From Candidatus Rokuibacteriota bacterium (GTDB taxonomy: Bacteria > Methylomirabilota > Methylomirabilia > Rokubacteriales > CSP1-6), in NCBI GenBank assembly GCA_003220475.1, contig QHSO01000022.1, positions 19,848 to 60,216 of the forward strand: a DNA stretch of 40,369 nucleotides, read 5' to 3'. Position 1 is the stretch's first letter. The number at the start of each line of letters is the position of its first letter. The notes beneath the pieces were generated by a model. It did no database searches. It had not been told where the DNA came from and was given only the letters and a program-made list of their open reading frames with translations. This document shows, one piece after another, positions 1 to 9,410 of this stretch. Made by a program: the position numbers and the translations under genes.

Positions 1-203
1 AGCATCGCGATCGCATCTTCGACCCGTTCTTCACGACGAAGCCCGAGGTGAGCGGCACCGGCCTGGGCCTCTCGGTCAGCCTTGGCATCGTGCAGAGCCA
101 CGGCGGGACGATCGAGGTGGAGACGGAGGTCGGGCGGGGCTCGACGTTCACGGTCGCGCTGCCGCTGCGGCTGGAGGACGAGTCGGCGGCGGAGCGAGCC
201 TAG
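1..203 (+). CDS. Sensor histidine kinase, C-terminal fragment (HATPase_c), truncated by window start
   Basis: Frame 3: [56 protein letters not shown]2-type GTGLGLS and GSTFTVALP motifs. Confidence 0.9.
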   Translation, partial: HRDRIFDPFFTTKPEVSGTGLGLSVSLGIVQSHGGTIEVETEVGRGSTFTVALPLRLEDESAAERA

Positions 204-574
204 CCGGCGGCGCCGAGCATCTCGCGGACGGCCGCCACCATCGCCTCGCAGTCGAACGGCTTGCCGATCGCGTGATCGGCGCCGAACTCCCTGGCGGCAG
301 GCAGATACTCGAGGGTGCCGAGCGTGCCCCCCCCGGACATGGCGATGATCTTCGGCCTCGGCGACTGCCGGCGCAGCTCCTGAATGGTCTCCAGGCCTTC
401 CTGCTCCGGCATGAAGATGTCGGTGATGACCAGCTCTGCCGGCCACTCGCGGTGCATCTCGAGGCCCTCGCGGCCATTGGGGGCCACCACCACGTCGTAG
501 CCCGCCGCCTGTAGCGTCAGCCGCAGCAGCTCGCGGATCTCGGTGTGATCGTCGATCACGAGAACACGTGCCAT
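200..574 (-). CDS. Single-domain response regulator (CheY-like receiver)
   Basis: [28 protein letters not shown]...[16 protein letters not shown]...IIAMSGGG...[10 protein letters not shown]; acidic pair, phospho-Asp and Lys motifs. Confidence 0.93.
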   Translation of the reverse strand: MARVLVIDDHTEIRELLRLTLQAAGYDVVVAPNGREGLEMHREWPAELVITDIFMPEQEGLETIQELRRQSPRPKIIAMSGGGTLGTLEYLPAAREFGADHAIGKPFDCEAMVAAVREMLGAAG

Positions 575-630
575 GAATCGACCATAGCGTGCTGAGCCCC
601 GAGGCTGTCAATGAGAATGCGCAGACCCGC

Positions 631-1608
631 CTACAACAGCGACAGGGCGACGCGCGCGGCGCCGAGGAGCGCCGTCTTCGGATTCAGCGCGACGAGCACA
701 GGGATCGTCTCCATCAGCGACGACAGCCGGCCCTTGTCGCGAAAGGCGCTGACGAACGCGCCCGCGCGAAGCAGCGGCATGAGCCGCGGCGCGATGCCGC
801 CCGCCACGACGACGCCCCCCAGCGCGAGCGCCTTGAGCGCAAGGTTGCCCGCCTCGGCTCCGTAGACGGACCCCAAGATGCCGAGCGCCATCTCGCACAG
901 ACGGTCCGACCCGCGCATCCCCAGCTCGCCCACGACGGCCGCCGGGTCGCCCTCGCGCATCAGCGCGGCGGTCTGCGGCGATTCCTTCGCCACACCCGTG
1001 TCGCGCAGGAACCGATAGACGTTCACGAGCCCCGGGCCGGACAGCACGCGCTCGCAGGACACCCGGCCGAACTCCTTGCGCAGGTAGCGCAGCAGATCCT
1101 CCTCGACCTCGCCGCGCGGCGCGAAATCGCTGTGGCCGCCCTCGGTGGCGATCACCGTGCGCGTCGCCTCGTGGTCGACGACGATGGCCTCGCCGAGCCC
1201 CGTCCCGGCAGCGATGACGGCAACGTTGCCGTCCCGGAGCCTGCCCCCCTGCAGCGACACGAGCTCGTCCTCGCGCAGCGCCCAGACCCCATGGGCGGTG
1301 GCCTCGAGATCGTTGAGCAGCCGCACGCGCTGGGCTGGAATGGCGGAGGCGAGCCCGCGCTCGTCGACGACCCAGGGAAGGTTCACGGCGACGACGCGGC
1401 CGTCCATCACCGGCCCCGCGATGCCCACGCAGGCCGCGGCGATGTCGGCACGCGGGCCCTCGCCGAGAAAGCGCGCGATGGCGGCCTCGAGCGAGGGGAA
1501 GTCGTGGCTGTGCAACGTGGCCTCGCGGACCACCATGGGCGCGCCGGCGCGCGGCTCGAACAACGCGAGCGTCGTCTTGGTTCCGCCGACGTCGCCGGCG
1601 AGGATCAC
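631..1608 (-). CDS. glk: Glucokinase (GTG start)
   Basis: MILAGDVGGTKTTLALFEP..., LLNDLEATAHGV, GTGLGEA, ATEGGHSDFAPR; matches Glk family. Confidence 0.92.
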   Translation of the reverse strand: MILAGDVGGTKTTLALFEPRAGAPMVVREATLHSHDFPSLEAAIARFLGEGPRADIAAACVGIAGPVMDGRVVAVNLPWVVDERGLASAIPAQRVRLLNDLEATAHGVWALREDELVSLQGGRLRDGNVAVIAAGTGLGEAIVVDHEATRTVIATEGGHSDFAPRGEVEEDLLRYLRKEFGRVSCERVLSGPGLVNVYRFLRDTGVAKESPQTAALMREGDPAAVVGELGMRGSDRLCEMALGILGSVYGAEAGNLALKALALGGVVVAGGIAPRLMPLLRAGAFVSAFRDKGRLSSLMETIPVLVALNPKTALLGAARVALSLL

Positions 1609-1609
1609 A

Positions 1610-2533
1610 CTACTTCTGCGTGCCCGCGTAGAGTCCCATCACGGTGCCGAGGAACTTCAGCGCGTCGGGCTTCTTGCGCTGGAACGAGTTACGCCCGATG
1701 ATCGACCCGAACCCACCGCCATCGCGGATGGCGCGGACCTCATCGAACACCTGGTCGTCCTTCGCGGCGGCGCCACCGGAGAAGATGACGATGCGCCGGC
1801 CGTTGAACGCCGCCTGCACCACGTGGCGCACACGCTCGGCCAGCGTCCCGATCGGCACCTGCGTGGCCTCGTAGACCTTCTTCGCCGCGGCCTGCTCGAG
1901 GTGGGCCGAGGGCAGCTTGACCTTGATGATGTGCGCACCGAGCTGGGCGGCGATGTGCGCGGCATAGGCGGTGACGTCCGTCGCCGTCTCGCCATCCTTG
2001 CTGAGGCCGGAGCCGCGCGGATAGGACCAGATGACGACGGCAAGGCCGCTCGCCTTGGCTTCCTCGGCCATCGCGCGGATCTGCTCGTACATCGACAGCC
2101 GATGCTCGGAGCCCGGATAGATCGTGAAGCCGATGGCCACGCAGCCCAGGCGCAGCGCGTCGCGCACCGAGCCGGTGATGGCCTGGTTGGGATCCTTCTC
2201 TTCGAGGAGGACGTCGTGATTGTTGAGCTTGAGGATGAGCGGCACACGGCCCGCGAACTCGCGGGCGCCCGCCTCCAGGAAGCCGAGCGGCGCCGCGTAC
2301 GCGTTGCAGCCGGCCTCGATGGCGAGCTCGAAGTGGTAGCGCGGATCGTACGCCGGCGGGTTGACCGCGAAGCTGCGCGCCGGGCCGTGCTCGACGCCCT
2401 GGTCCACCGGCAGGATCACGAGCTTGCCCGTGCCGGCCAGCGTGCCGGCGGTGAGCAGACGCGCGAGGTTCGTCAGCGTGCCGGGACTGTCGCTGCCGTA
2501 CCAGGACAGGATCTCTTTCACTCGCTCGCTCAT
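1610..2533 (-). CDS. Class I fructose-bisphosphate aldolase
   Basis: MSERVKEILSWYGSDSPGTLTNLARLL...VILPVDQGVEHGPARSF...IKVKLPS...GGFGSIIGRNSFQR; internal ATG at 2533 preferred over the 2587 ORF start. Confidence 0.88.
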   Translation of the reverse strand: MSERVKEILSWYGSDSPGTLTNLARLLTAGTLAGTGKLVILPVDQGVEHGPARSFAVNPPAYDPRYHFELAIEAGCNAYAAPLGFLEAGAREFAGRVPLILKLNNHDVLLEEKDPNQAITGSVRDALRLGCVAIGFTIYPGSEHRLSMYEQIRAMAEEAKASGLAVVIWSYPRGSGLSKDGETATDVTAYAAHIAAQLGAHIIKVKLPSAHLEQAAAKKVYEATQVPIGTLAERVRHVVQAAFNGRRIVIFSGGAAAKDDQVFDEVRAIRDGGGFGSIIGRNSFQRKKPDALKFLGTVMGLYAGTQK

Positions 2534-2576
2534 GAAGGCCCTCCTCGAGAACCCAGCATACCCCGCGAGTCCGTCC

Positions 2577-5216
2577 TCACTCACCACTCTGCTGCATGAG
2601 CTTGGCGACGAGACCGGTCCACCCCGTCTGATGACTGGCGCCGAGGCCGGCGCCGTCGTCGCCGTGGAAGTATTCGTAGAAAAGCAGCAGATCGCGCCAG
2701 TACGGGTCGCTCTGGAACTTCTCCGTGTCGCCGTGCACGGGCCGCCGGCCGTCGCGCCCGCGCAGAAAGAGCCGGACGAGCCCGCGCGACAGCTCCCCGG
2801 CGACGTCCCAGAGGTTGAGCCGCCGGTGCGAGCCGCTCGGACACTCGACCTTGAGGTCGTCGCCGTAGAAGTGATGGAACTTCTGCAGTGACTCGATGAG
2901 CAGGTAGTTCATCGGGAACCAGAGCGGGCCGCGCCAGTTGGAGTTGCCGCCGAAGAGCGCGGTCGTGGACTCGGCGGGCTCGTAGCCCACGCGATGCTCC
3001 ACGCCATCCACGGTCAGCACGTAGGGATGCGCGCGGTGGTAGCGCGACAGCGCGCGGATGCCGTGCGGCGATAGGAACTCGTCGCGATCGAGCATGTAGC
3101 GCAGCACGCGCGTGAGCTGCGCTCGATTGACGATCGAGAGCAGCCGGCGGACGCCGCCGCCGGCGACGGTCTGCGTGTCGAGGTTGGCGCGGAACTGCGG
3201 CCGGTTGTCGATGAACCACTGCAGGCGACGCATGAAGCCCGGCAGCCGATCGACGACGTCCGGCTCGAGCGTCTCCACCGCGAAGAGCGGAATGAGCCCG
3301 ACCATCGAGCGGACCTTCAGCTGGCGGACTTCGCGGTCGGTGTGCAGCACGTCATAGTAGAAGCCATCCGCCTCGTCCCACAGCGTGAGGCCCTCGCCGC
3401 CGAGGTCGTTCATGGCCCGGGCGATGTAGACGAAGTGCTCGAAGAACTTCGAGGCGATGTCCTCGTACGCCGGGTTCGACTGGGAGAGCTCCAGCGCGAT
3501 GGCGAGCATGTTGAGGCAGTACATCCCCATCCACGATGTGCCGTCCGACTGCTCGATGCGGCCGCCGGTGGGCAGCGGTGCCGAGCGGTCGAAGACGCCG
3601 ATGTTGTCGAGCCCGAGAAAGCCGCCCTCGAAGACGTTCTTGTCCTCGGTGTCCTTGCGGTTCACCCACCACGTGAAGTTCAGCAGCAGCTTCTGGAAGG
3701 CCTTCTCGAGAAAGTCGCGGTCGGCCACGCCGGTCACGCGGCGATCGATCTTGTAGACGCGCCAGACGGCCCACGCGTGCACCGGCGGATTGACGTCGCC
3801 GAAGGCCCACTCGTAGGCCGGGATCTGGCCGTTGGGGTGCATGTACCACTCGCGCAGGAAGAGGATCAGCTGTGACTTGGCGAAGTCCGGATCGATCGGC
3901 GCGAGCGCGATGGTGTGGAAGGCCAGGTCCCAGGCGGCATACCACGGGTACTCCCACTTGTCGGGCACCGAGAGCACGTCTTCGTTGTAGAGATGCGTCC
4001 AGCGCGCGTTGCGGCCGTGCAGGCGCTCGCGCGGGGGCGTGGGCTGGCCCGGATCGCCGGCGAGCCAGCGCCGGACGTCCAGGTGGTAGAACTGCTTGCT
4101 CCACAGGATCCCCGCGTACGCCTGCCGCGCCACCGCGCGCGCGTCGGCCGAGCATGTCGCCGGCACCACGGTGGCGTAGAACTCGTCGGCCTCGCGGCGC
4201 CGCCGCTCGAAGAGCGCGTCGAAGGCGCGGCCGAACGGGTCAGCGTCCGGCGCGACGTCGCTGAGCCGCAGGCGCAGCGTGCGCGTCTCGCCCGCGCGCA
4301 ATGACCATCGGTGATGCGCCGCCGCCTTCGTTCCGACCGCCGCGGGGTTCACCGCGTCGGCCCGGCCGTGGACCACGTAGTCGTGGAACGCGTCCTTTAC
4401 ATAGAGCGTCGTGTTGGCGACACCCCAGAGGCGGCGCGCGTTCGTCTCGTTCTCGGTGAAGAGCAGATCGGCGGCGCCCTCGCCAACGAGCCAGCGCCGG
4501 CCGAGCGTCGCGTGCTCGGCTTCGATCACGATCCCGCCCGCGCCCGGCGCCGTCGCGCGCAGTCGCGGCCGCGGCGAGCCCGCCTCCCACGTCCACGTGT
4601 TTCGAAACCACAGCGTCGGCAGCACGTGCACGTCGGCCGGCTCGGGCCCGCGGTTGGTGACCGCGATGCGGATCAGCATCTCGTCGATGGCGGCCTTCGC
4701 GTACTCGACGACGACGTCGAAGTAGCGATCGTCGTCGAAGACGCCGGTGTCGAGCAGCTCGTATTCGCGCGCTCGCCGGTCCCGGCGCGCGGTCTCCTCG
4801 AGCAGCAGCGCGTAGGGAAACGCGCGCTGCGGATACTTGTAGAGGTACTTCATGTAGGCGTGGGTCGGCGTGTTGTCGAGGTAGAAGTAGTACTCCTTGA
4901 CGTCCTCGCCGTGATTGCCCTGCGTGCCCGTGAGACCGAAGAGGCGCTCCTTGAGGATCACGTCGCGGCCGTTCCAGAGGGCCAGCGCGAAGCAGAGTCG
5001 CTGGTGGTTGTCCGAGATGCCGGCCAGGCCGTCCTCGCCCCAGCGGTAGGCGCGCGAGCGGGCGTGATCGTGCGGGAAATATTCCCAGGCCGTGCCCCCG
5101 GGACTGTAATCTTCGCGTACGGTGCCCCACTGCCGCTCGGACAGGTACGGGCCCCAGCGCCGCCAGTGCGCAACCCGGCGGGTCGCTTCCGCGATGCGTC
5201 GATGCTCCTCGGTCAT
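2577..5216 (-). CDS. Large MGH1/GH63-like glycoside hydrolase (glucosidase)
   Basis: 879 aa; [37 protein letters not shown]..., [43 protein letters not shown]63/MGH1-like family features. Confidence 0.85.
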   Translation of the reverse strand: MTEEHRRIAEATRRVAHWRRWGPYLSERQWGTVREDYSPGGTAWEYFPHDHARSRAYRWGEDGLAGISDNHQRLCFALALWNGRDVILKERLFGLTGTQGNHGEDVKEYYFYLDNTPTHAYMKYLYKYPQRAFPYALLLEETARRDRRAREYELLDTGVFDDDRYFDVVVEYAKAAIDEMLIRIAVTNRGPEPADVHVLPTLWFRNTWTWEAGSPRPRLRATAPGAGGIVIEAEHATLGRRWLVGEGAADLLFTENETNARRLWGVANTTLYVKDAFHDYVVHGRADAVNPAAVGTKAAAHHRWSLRAGETRTLRLRLSDVAPDADPFGRAFDALFERRRREADEFYATVVPATCSADARAVARQAYAGILWSKQFYHLDVRRWLAGDPGQPTPPRERLHGRNARWTHLYNEDVLSVPDKWEYPWYAAWDLAFHTIALAPIDPDFAKSQLILFLREWYMHPNGQIPAYEWAFGDVNPPVHAWAVWRVYKIDRRVTGVADRDFLEKAFQKLLLNFTWWVNRKDTEDKNVFEGGFLGLDNIGVFDRSAPLPTGGRIEQSDGTSWMGMYCLNMLAIALELSQSNPAYEDIASKFFEHFVYIARAMNDLGGEGLTLWDEADGFYYDVLHTDREVRQLKVRSMVGLIPLFAVETLEPDVVDRLPGFMRRLQWFIDNRPQFRANLDTQTVAGGGVRRLLSIVNRAQLTRVLRYMLDRDEFLSPHGIRALSRYHRAHPYVLTVDGVEHRVGYEPAESTTALFGGNSNWRGPLWFPMNYLLIESLQKFHHFYGDDLKVECPSGSHRRLNLWDVAGELSRGLVRLFLRGRDGRRPVHGDTEKFQSDPYWRDLLLFYEYFHGDDGAGLGASHQTGWTGLVAKLMQQSGE

Positions 5217-5227
5217 GCTCGCGTTCG

Positions 5228-5252
5228 GGGTATATTAGCGGAATTCCGGAGG
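5228..5252. promoter_or_regulatory. Candidate compact bidirectional promoter: TATATTA/TAATATA plus SD for the + gene
   Basis: Only AT-rich element in the 42-bp gap between divergent starts 5216 and 5259; GGAGG at 5248-5252. Confidence 0.45.
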
Positions 5253-5258
5253 ATTCAG

Positions 5259-6185
5259 GTGCTCCACTACGCGATGTCCCGGCTGCTCTGGCTGGTGCCG
5301 ACACTGCTCGCGATGGCGCTCGTGACGTTCCTCGTCATGCACGCCACGCCGGGCAGTCCCCTCGATCCCGTGGCGGAAGGCGCCAACCCACTGTCGCCGG
5401 AGAGCCAGAAGGCCCTCGCCGCGTACTACGGGCTCGACAAGCCGCTGTGGCAGCAGTTCGCGATCTTCGTCGGCAAGGCCGTGCGCGGCGACTTTGGATT
5501 CTCGTTCGTGTACAAAACGCGGACGGTGGCCGAGATCCTTCGCGAGACGTTCCCCATCTCGCTGCTCCTTGGGTCGATGGCGCTGGTGCTGGCAGTGGCC
5601 GGCGGCCTGACTCTCGGCATCCTCGCCGCCATTCATCAGAACCGCGGTTGGGATTACGTGTCGGTCTCCCTCGCCACCGTCGGCGTCGCCGTGCCCAACT
5701 TCGTCCTCGCCGTCTTCCTGATCATCATCTTCTCGTTCATGCTGCCGCTCTTTCCCACCGGCGGCTGGGACTCGCCGCGCGACTGGGTGCTGCCGACGGT
5801 GACGCTGGCGCTGGCGCCGATGGGAATCATTGCGCGCTTCACGCGCGCGAGCATGCTCGAGGTCATCCGCGCCGACTTCACGCTCACGGCGCGCGCCAAG
5901 GGCCTCGCCGAGGGCCCGGTCATCTTCAAGCACGCGCTGAAGAATGCGCTGATTCCGGTGGTCACGCTGTTGGGGCCCCTCTTCGCGGCGGTCGGGACGG
6001 GATCGTTCTTCGTCGAGTCGATCTTTCGCGTGCCCGGCATGGGTCGCTTCTTCGTGCTCTCGATGACGGGACGCGACTATCCGATGATCATGGCGGTCGT
6101 GCTCACCTACGGCGTGTTCCTCGCGGTCATGAATCTCGTCGTCGACCTCGCCTATGGCGCGCTCGACCCCCGGATCCGTTATTAG
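5259..6185 (+). CDS. ABC transporter permease, DppB/OppB type
   Basis: VLHYAMSRLLWLVPTLLAMALVTFLVMHATPGSPLDP... with EAA-loop region (ARAKGLAEGPVIFKHALKNALIPVVT); GGAGG followed by GTG at 5259. Confidence 0.9.
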   Translation: MLHYAMSRLLWLVPTLLAMALVTFLVMHATPGSPLDPVAEGANPLSPESQKALAAYYGLDKPLWQQFAIFVGKAVRGDFGFSFVYKTRTVAEILRETFPISLLLGSMALVLAVAGGLTLGILAAIHQNRGWDYVSVSLATVGVAVPNFVLAVFLIIIFSFMLPLFPTGGWDSPRDWVLPTVTLALAPMGIIARFTRASMLEVIRADFTLTARAKGLAEGPVIFKHALKNALIPVVTLLGPLFAAVGTGSFFVESIFRVPGMGRFFVLSMTGRDYPMIMAVVLTYGVFLAVMNLVVDLAYGALDPRIRY

Positions 6186-7113
6186 CGTCACCGCCGGGCC
6201 GCGACCCCTCGTCGATCCCGACGGCGTCCGGGCGCCGAGACCCGTCGCCGCCGACGCGCAGCTTAGCGTCCGACCCAGCAGCCTATGGCGCGACGGCGTC
6301 CGCCGCCTCCGCCGCAACCGGCTGGCCATGGCCGGCGGCGCCGTCATCATCATCTTGTGCCTGGTCGCGATCTTTGCCGACGTGCTCATGCCGCTGCCCT
6401 ACACGAAACCGAATTTCGGACGCCTGAATGAGGCGCCCACGCGCGCCTATCCGCTGGGCACCGATCAGCTCGGCCGCGACATGCTCTCGCGCATGATTTA
6501 CGGGGCGCGAGTGTCCATGCTGGTCGGCCTGCTCTCGCAGGTCATCATCGTCGCGATCGGTGTGCCAATCGGCGCCGTGTCAGGCTACCTGGGCGGCCGA
6601 GCCGATCTGGTCATCACCCGCTTCATCGACGTGATGTATGCGTTTCCCCGTCTGCTGTTCGTCATCCTCGTCATGTCCATGCTGGGCGCCGGCCTCTTCA
6701 ACATCTTCATCGCCATCGGCCTGACGGGCTGGGTGGGGATCGCGCGGCAAACGCGCGCGCAGGTGCTCACCATCAAGCAGAAGGAGTACGTCGAGGGCGC
6801 GCGGGCGCTGGGCTCGCGCGCCGGCCGGCTGCTCTTCCGCCACGTGTTGCCCAACGCACTCACGCCGATCGTCGTCGCGGTTACGTTCGGCATTCCGGAG
6901 GCGATCTTCACGGAGGCGGCGCTGTCGTTCATCGGCGTCGGCATCAATCCCCCCATTCCGTCGTGGGGGCAGATGGTCGGCGAGGGCCAACAGTACATCC
7001 GCTCGTACTGGCATCTCTGCGTGTTCCCGTCGATCGCCATCGCCGTCACGATGCTCGCGTTCACGTTCTTCGGCGACGGCGTCCGCGACGCGCTCGATCC
7101 GAAAATGAAATAG
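6154..7113 (+). CDS. ABC transporter permease, DppC/OppC type
   Basis: 319 aa; YPLGTDQLGRDMLSRMIYGARVSMLVG...EGARALGSRAGRLLFRHVLPNALTPIVV...DGVRDALDPKMK; start approximate. Confidence 0.9.
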   Translation: MARSTPGSVISVTAGPRPLVDPDGVRAPRPVAADAQLSVRPSSLWRDGVRRLRRNRLAMAGGAVIIILCLVAIFADVLMPLPYTKPNFGRLNEAPTRAYPLGTDQLGRDMLSRMIYGARVSMLVGLLSQVIIVAIGVPIGAVSGYLGGRADLVITRFIDVMYAFPRLLFVILVMSMLGAGLFNIFIAIGLTGWVGIARQTRAQVLTIKQKEYVEGARALGSRAGRLLFRHVLPNALTPIVVAVTFGIPEAIFTEAALSFIGVGINPPIPSWGQMVGEGQQYIRSYWHLCVFPSIAIAVTMLAFTFFGDGVRDALDPKMK

Positions 7114-7135
7114 GCCTACTAACGAGGAGGTCATC

Positions 7136-8872
7136 ATGAGGCTCCCCCGCATCTCCGACGTCCAGATGGATCTGCTGGCCGCGCGCCTGAGCGCGGCCGG
7201 CGTCGGCCGCCGCGATTTCCTGCGCGTGGCGGCCGGCCTCGCCACGCTCGGAGCGGCCGGCTTCAATGCGCGCCCGGTCTCAGCGGCACCCAAGCTCGCG
7301 GCGGGCGAGAAGCTCGCCCGCGAGCAGCATTTCCGGTACGGCGGAGGCGGCTGGTGGCAAAACGATCCATCCAGCCACGATTTCAACAAGGACCTGTATT
7401 GCAACGGCGTGCCCGCGCTCTGGGCGGGTCTCATGAAGTTCAACGCCGAGTTCCAGCCCGTGCCCTACGTGGCCGAGAAGGTCTCGTCCAACGCGGAGGG
7501 CTCGGTGTGGACGTTCAACATCCGCAAGGACTCCAAGTGGTCGGACGGCAGCCCCTGCACCGCGCGAGACTTCGAGTGGTCCTGGAAGCGCCAGATGGAC
7601 CCGGCCAGCAAGAACCCGTACTCGAGCTACTTCTACGACATCAAGGGCGCCGAGGCGTTCAACAAGAGCAAGGTGCCTGACGCCTCGCAGGTCGGTGTGC
7701 GGGCCAAGGACGAGTGGACGCTCGAGGTCACGCTCGAAGGGCCCCGCGGGTACTTCCCCGTGCTCTCGGCGTACCTCGCTGCCCTGCCAGCCCATCGCGC
7801 GGCGGTCGAAAAGTACGGTGACAAGTGGACGGAGGCCAGCAACATCGTCTGCAACGGGGCCTTCGTGCTCGAGGCGTGGGAGCACAACAAGGCCATGGTG
7901 TTGCGAAAGAACAAGCACTTCTTCGGCGCCAAGGACGTGACGCTGGAGAAAGTCACGATCCCCATCGTTCCCGTGCAGTCCGGGGCGCTTCCGTACGAGA
8001 ACAACGAACTCGACATGACCTCGCTCCAGACCGGCGACCTCAAGCGGCTCCGCGACGACCCGCGCTCGGGCAAGCAGGTCTTCCGCTATCCGTTCCCCGG
8101 GACCTGGTATCTCACTCCGCAGGTGACGAAGCCGCCGTTCGACAACGTCAAGGTGCGCCGCGCGGTGGCGCACGCCATCGACCGCGACAACGTCGTGCGC
8201 GTCGCGGACGGCTTCGCCGTTCCCGCGCACGCGATGATCCCGCCCGGGTTCCCGGGAGCGACCGACGACAAGAAGATCCGCGACATCCAGCGCTTCGATC
8301 CCAAGGCAGCGATGGCCGAGCTCAAAGGCACGCCGTTCGAGGGCGGGCGCAACTGGCCGAAGATCACGCTGACGATGCGGGAAGAGGGCTATGGGTCCAA
8401 GCCGCTCGCCGAAGCCGTGCAGTCGGTCTTGCTCGAGCACCTCAACATGAAGACGGAGCTCGAGGTGCTCGAACAGCGCGTGTTCCGCGCCGGTCTCTGG
8501 AAGAATGACTACCAGTTCGTGTGGATCCGCTGGTTCATGGACTATCCGGACCCGCACAACGAGTACTTCGACACCTTCTACGGCAAGAAGACCGAGGGCA
8601 AGCGGCAGGCGTGGGTGAACGACGCATTCGACAAGGAATTGGAGACGGGACGCGACACGCGCGACGCGAAGAAGCGGATGGCCAACTACGCGAAGGCCGA
8701 GGAGATCATGCAGACCGACGTCGGCTACATTCCCGTGGCGTGGGTCGCGCGGTGGGCCGCGACCAAGCCGCACGTGCGTGGGCTCGAGAAAAACAAGCTC
8801 GGCGAGAACGTGGTCGAGGGCAACATTTACTTCGACATGCTGCCGCACCTCTACATCATCGATCGCGCCTGA
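7136..8872 (+). CDS. ABC transporter substrate-binding protein (SBP_bac_5) with Tat-like signal
   Basis: GRRDFLRVAAGLATLGAAGF twin-arginine signal; SBP_bac_5 body (VWTFNIRKDSKWSDGSPCTARDFEWSWKR, VRRAVAHAIDRDNVV); SD GAGGAGG upstream. Confidence 0.92.
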   Translation: MRLPRISDVQMDLLAARLSAAGVGRRDFLRVAAGLATLGAAGFNARPVSAAPKLAAGEKLAREQHFRYGGGGWWQNDPSSHDFNKDLYCNGVPALWAGLMKFNAEFQPVPYVAEKVSSNAEGSVWTFNIRKDSKWSDGSPCTARDFEWSWKRQMDPASKNPYSSYFYDIKGAEAFNKSKVPDASQVGVRAKDEWTLEVTLEGPRGYFPVLSAYLAALPAHRAAVEKYGDKWTEASNIVCNGAFVLEAWEHNKAMVLRKNKHFFGAKDVTLEKVTIPIVPVQSGALPYENNELDMTSLQTGDLKRLRDDPRSGKQVFRYPFPGTWYLTPQVTKPPFDNVKVRRAVAHAIDRDNVVRVADGFAVPAHAMIPPGFPGATDDKKIRDIQRFDPKAAMAELKGTPFEGGRNWPKITLTMREEGYGSKPLAEAVQSVLLEHLNMKTELEVLEQRVFRAGLWKNDYQFVWIRWFMDYPDPHNEYFDTFYGKKTEGKRQAWVNDAFDKELETGRDTRDAKKRMANYAKAEEIMQTDVGYIPVAWVARWAATKPHVRGLEKNKLGENVVEGNIYFDMLPHLYIIDRA

Positions 8873-9360
8873 TGACCGACGTCGAGCGCCTTCGTGGCGA
8901 GCTGTACGCCGCGTCCAAGAACCGTGCGCTGATGTACTGGCACGTGTTCGACGAGCTGCGGACGGCGCTCGGCGAGTCGCAGGCGAGCACGCTCATGGCG
9001 CGCGCCATCGAGGCGCGCGGCCGCGAGATCGGTCGGCAGTTCGCGCGTTACGCGCCGGTCGACCTGGCCGGCTTGCGCGACGCGTTCGTCGGCGGCGTGC
9101 CCGACGCGGGGCGGATGTTCGCGCCCCGCGTCGAGCGCTGTGACGCCGCCGCCCTGGACATCACGCTGCAGCGCTGCCCGCTGAAGGAGGCGTGGCAGGA
9201 GGCGGGGATCGCCGACGCTGACATCGCGACGCTCTGTCGGATCGCGGGCCGTGTCGACAACGGCACCTTCGAGGCGGCGGGATTCCAGTTCTCCGCAGAG
9301 ACCTGGCGGCCGGGCCGCGACGGCTGCTGCCATCTTCACATCCGCCCGGGGGCTCGCTGA
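8872..9360 (+). CDS. L-2-amino-thiazoline-4-carboxylic acid hydrolase-like protein (PF14196-like)
   Basis: MTDVERLRGELYAASKNRALMYWHVFDELRTALGESQA...LCRIAGRVDNGTFEAAGFQFSAETWRPGRDGCCHLHIRPGAR; ATGA overlap with the upstream SBP gene. Confidence 0.55.
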   Translation: MTDVERLRGELYAASKNRALMYWHVFDELRTALGESQASTLMARAIEARGREIGRQFARYAPVDLAGLRDAFVGGVPDAGRMFAPRVERCDAAALDITLQRCPLKEAWQEAGIADADIATLCRIAGRVDNGTFEAAGFQFSAETWRPGRDGCCHLHIRPGAR

Positions 9361-9410
9361 AGACACTGGCGCTCCGCCTGCTGCCCGGCGCCGCGCTCAC
9401 CGGCGTCACC

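Noticed and set aside
589-2599. Long + strand ORFs (589..1701, 1145..2599) opposite glucokinase and aldolase
   Set aside because: Arg/His/Ala-rich shadow ORFs typical of high-GC antisense frames; the minus-strand proteins match conserved families over full length
4311-5258. N-terminal extension of the DppB-type permease ORF
   Set aside because: Antisense to the glucosidase; permease homology and SD place the start at 5259
7280-8848. 522-aa minus-strand ORF opposite the substrate-binding protein
   Set aside because: Composition is antisense-like and the + strand SBP is intact with signal peptide and SD
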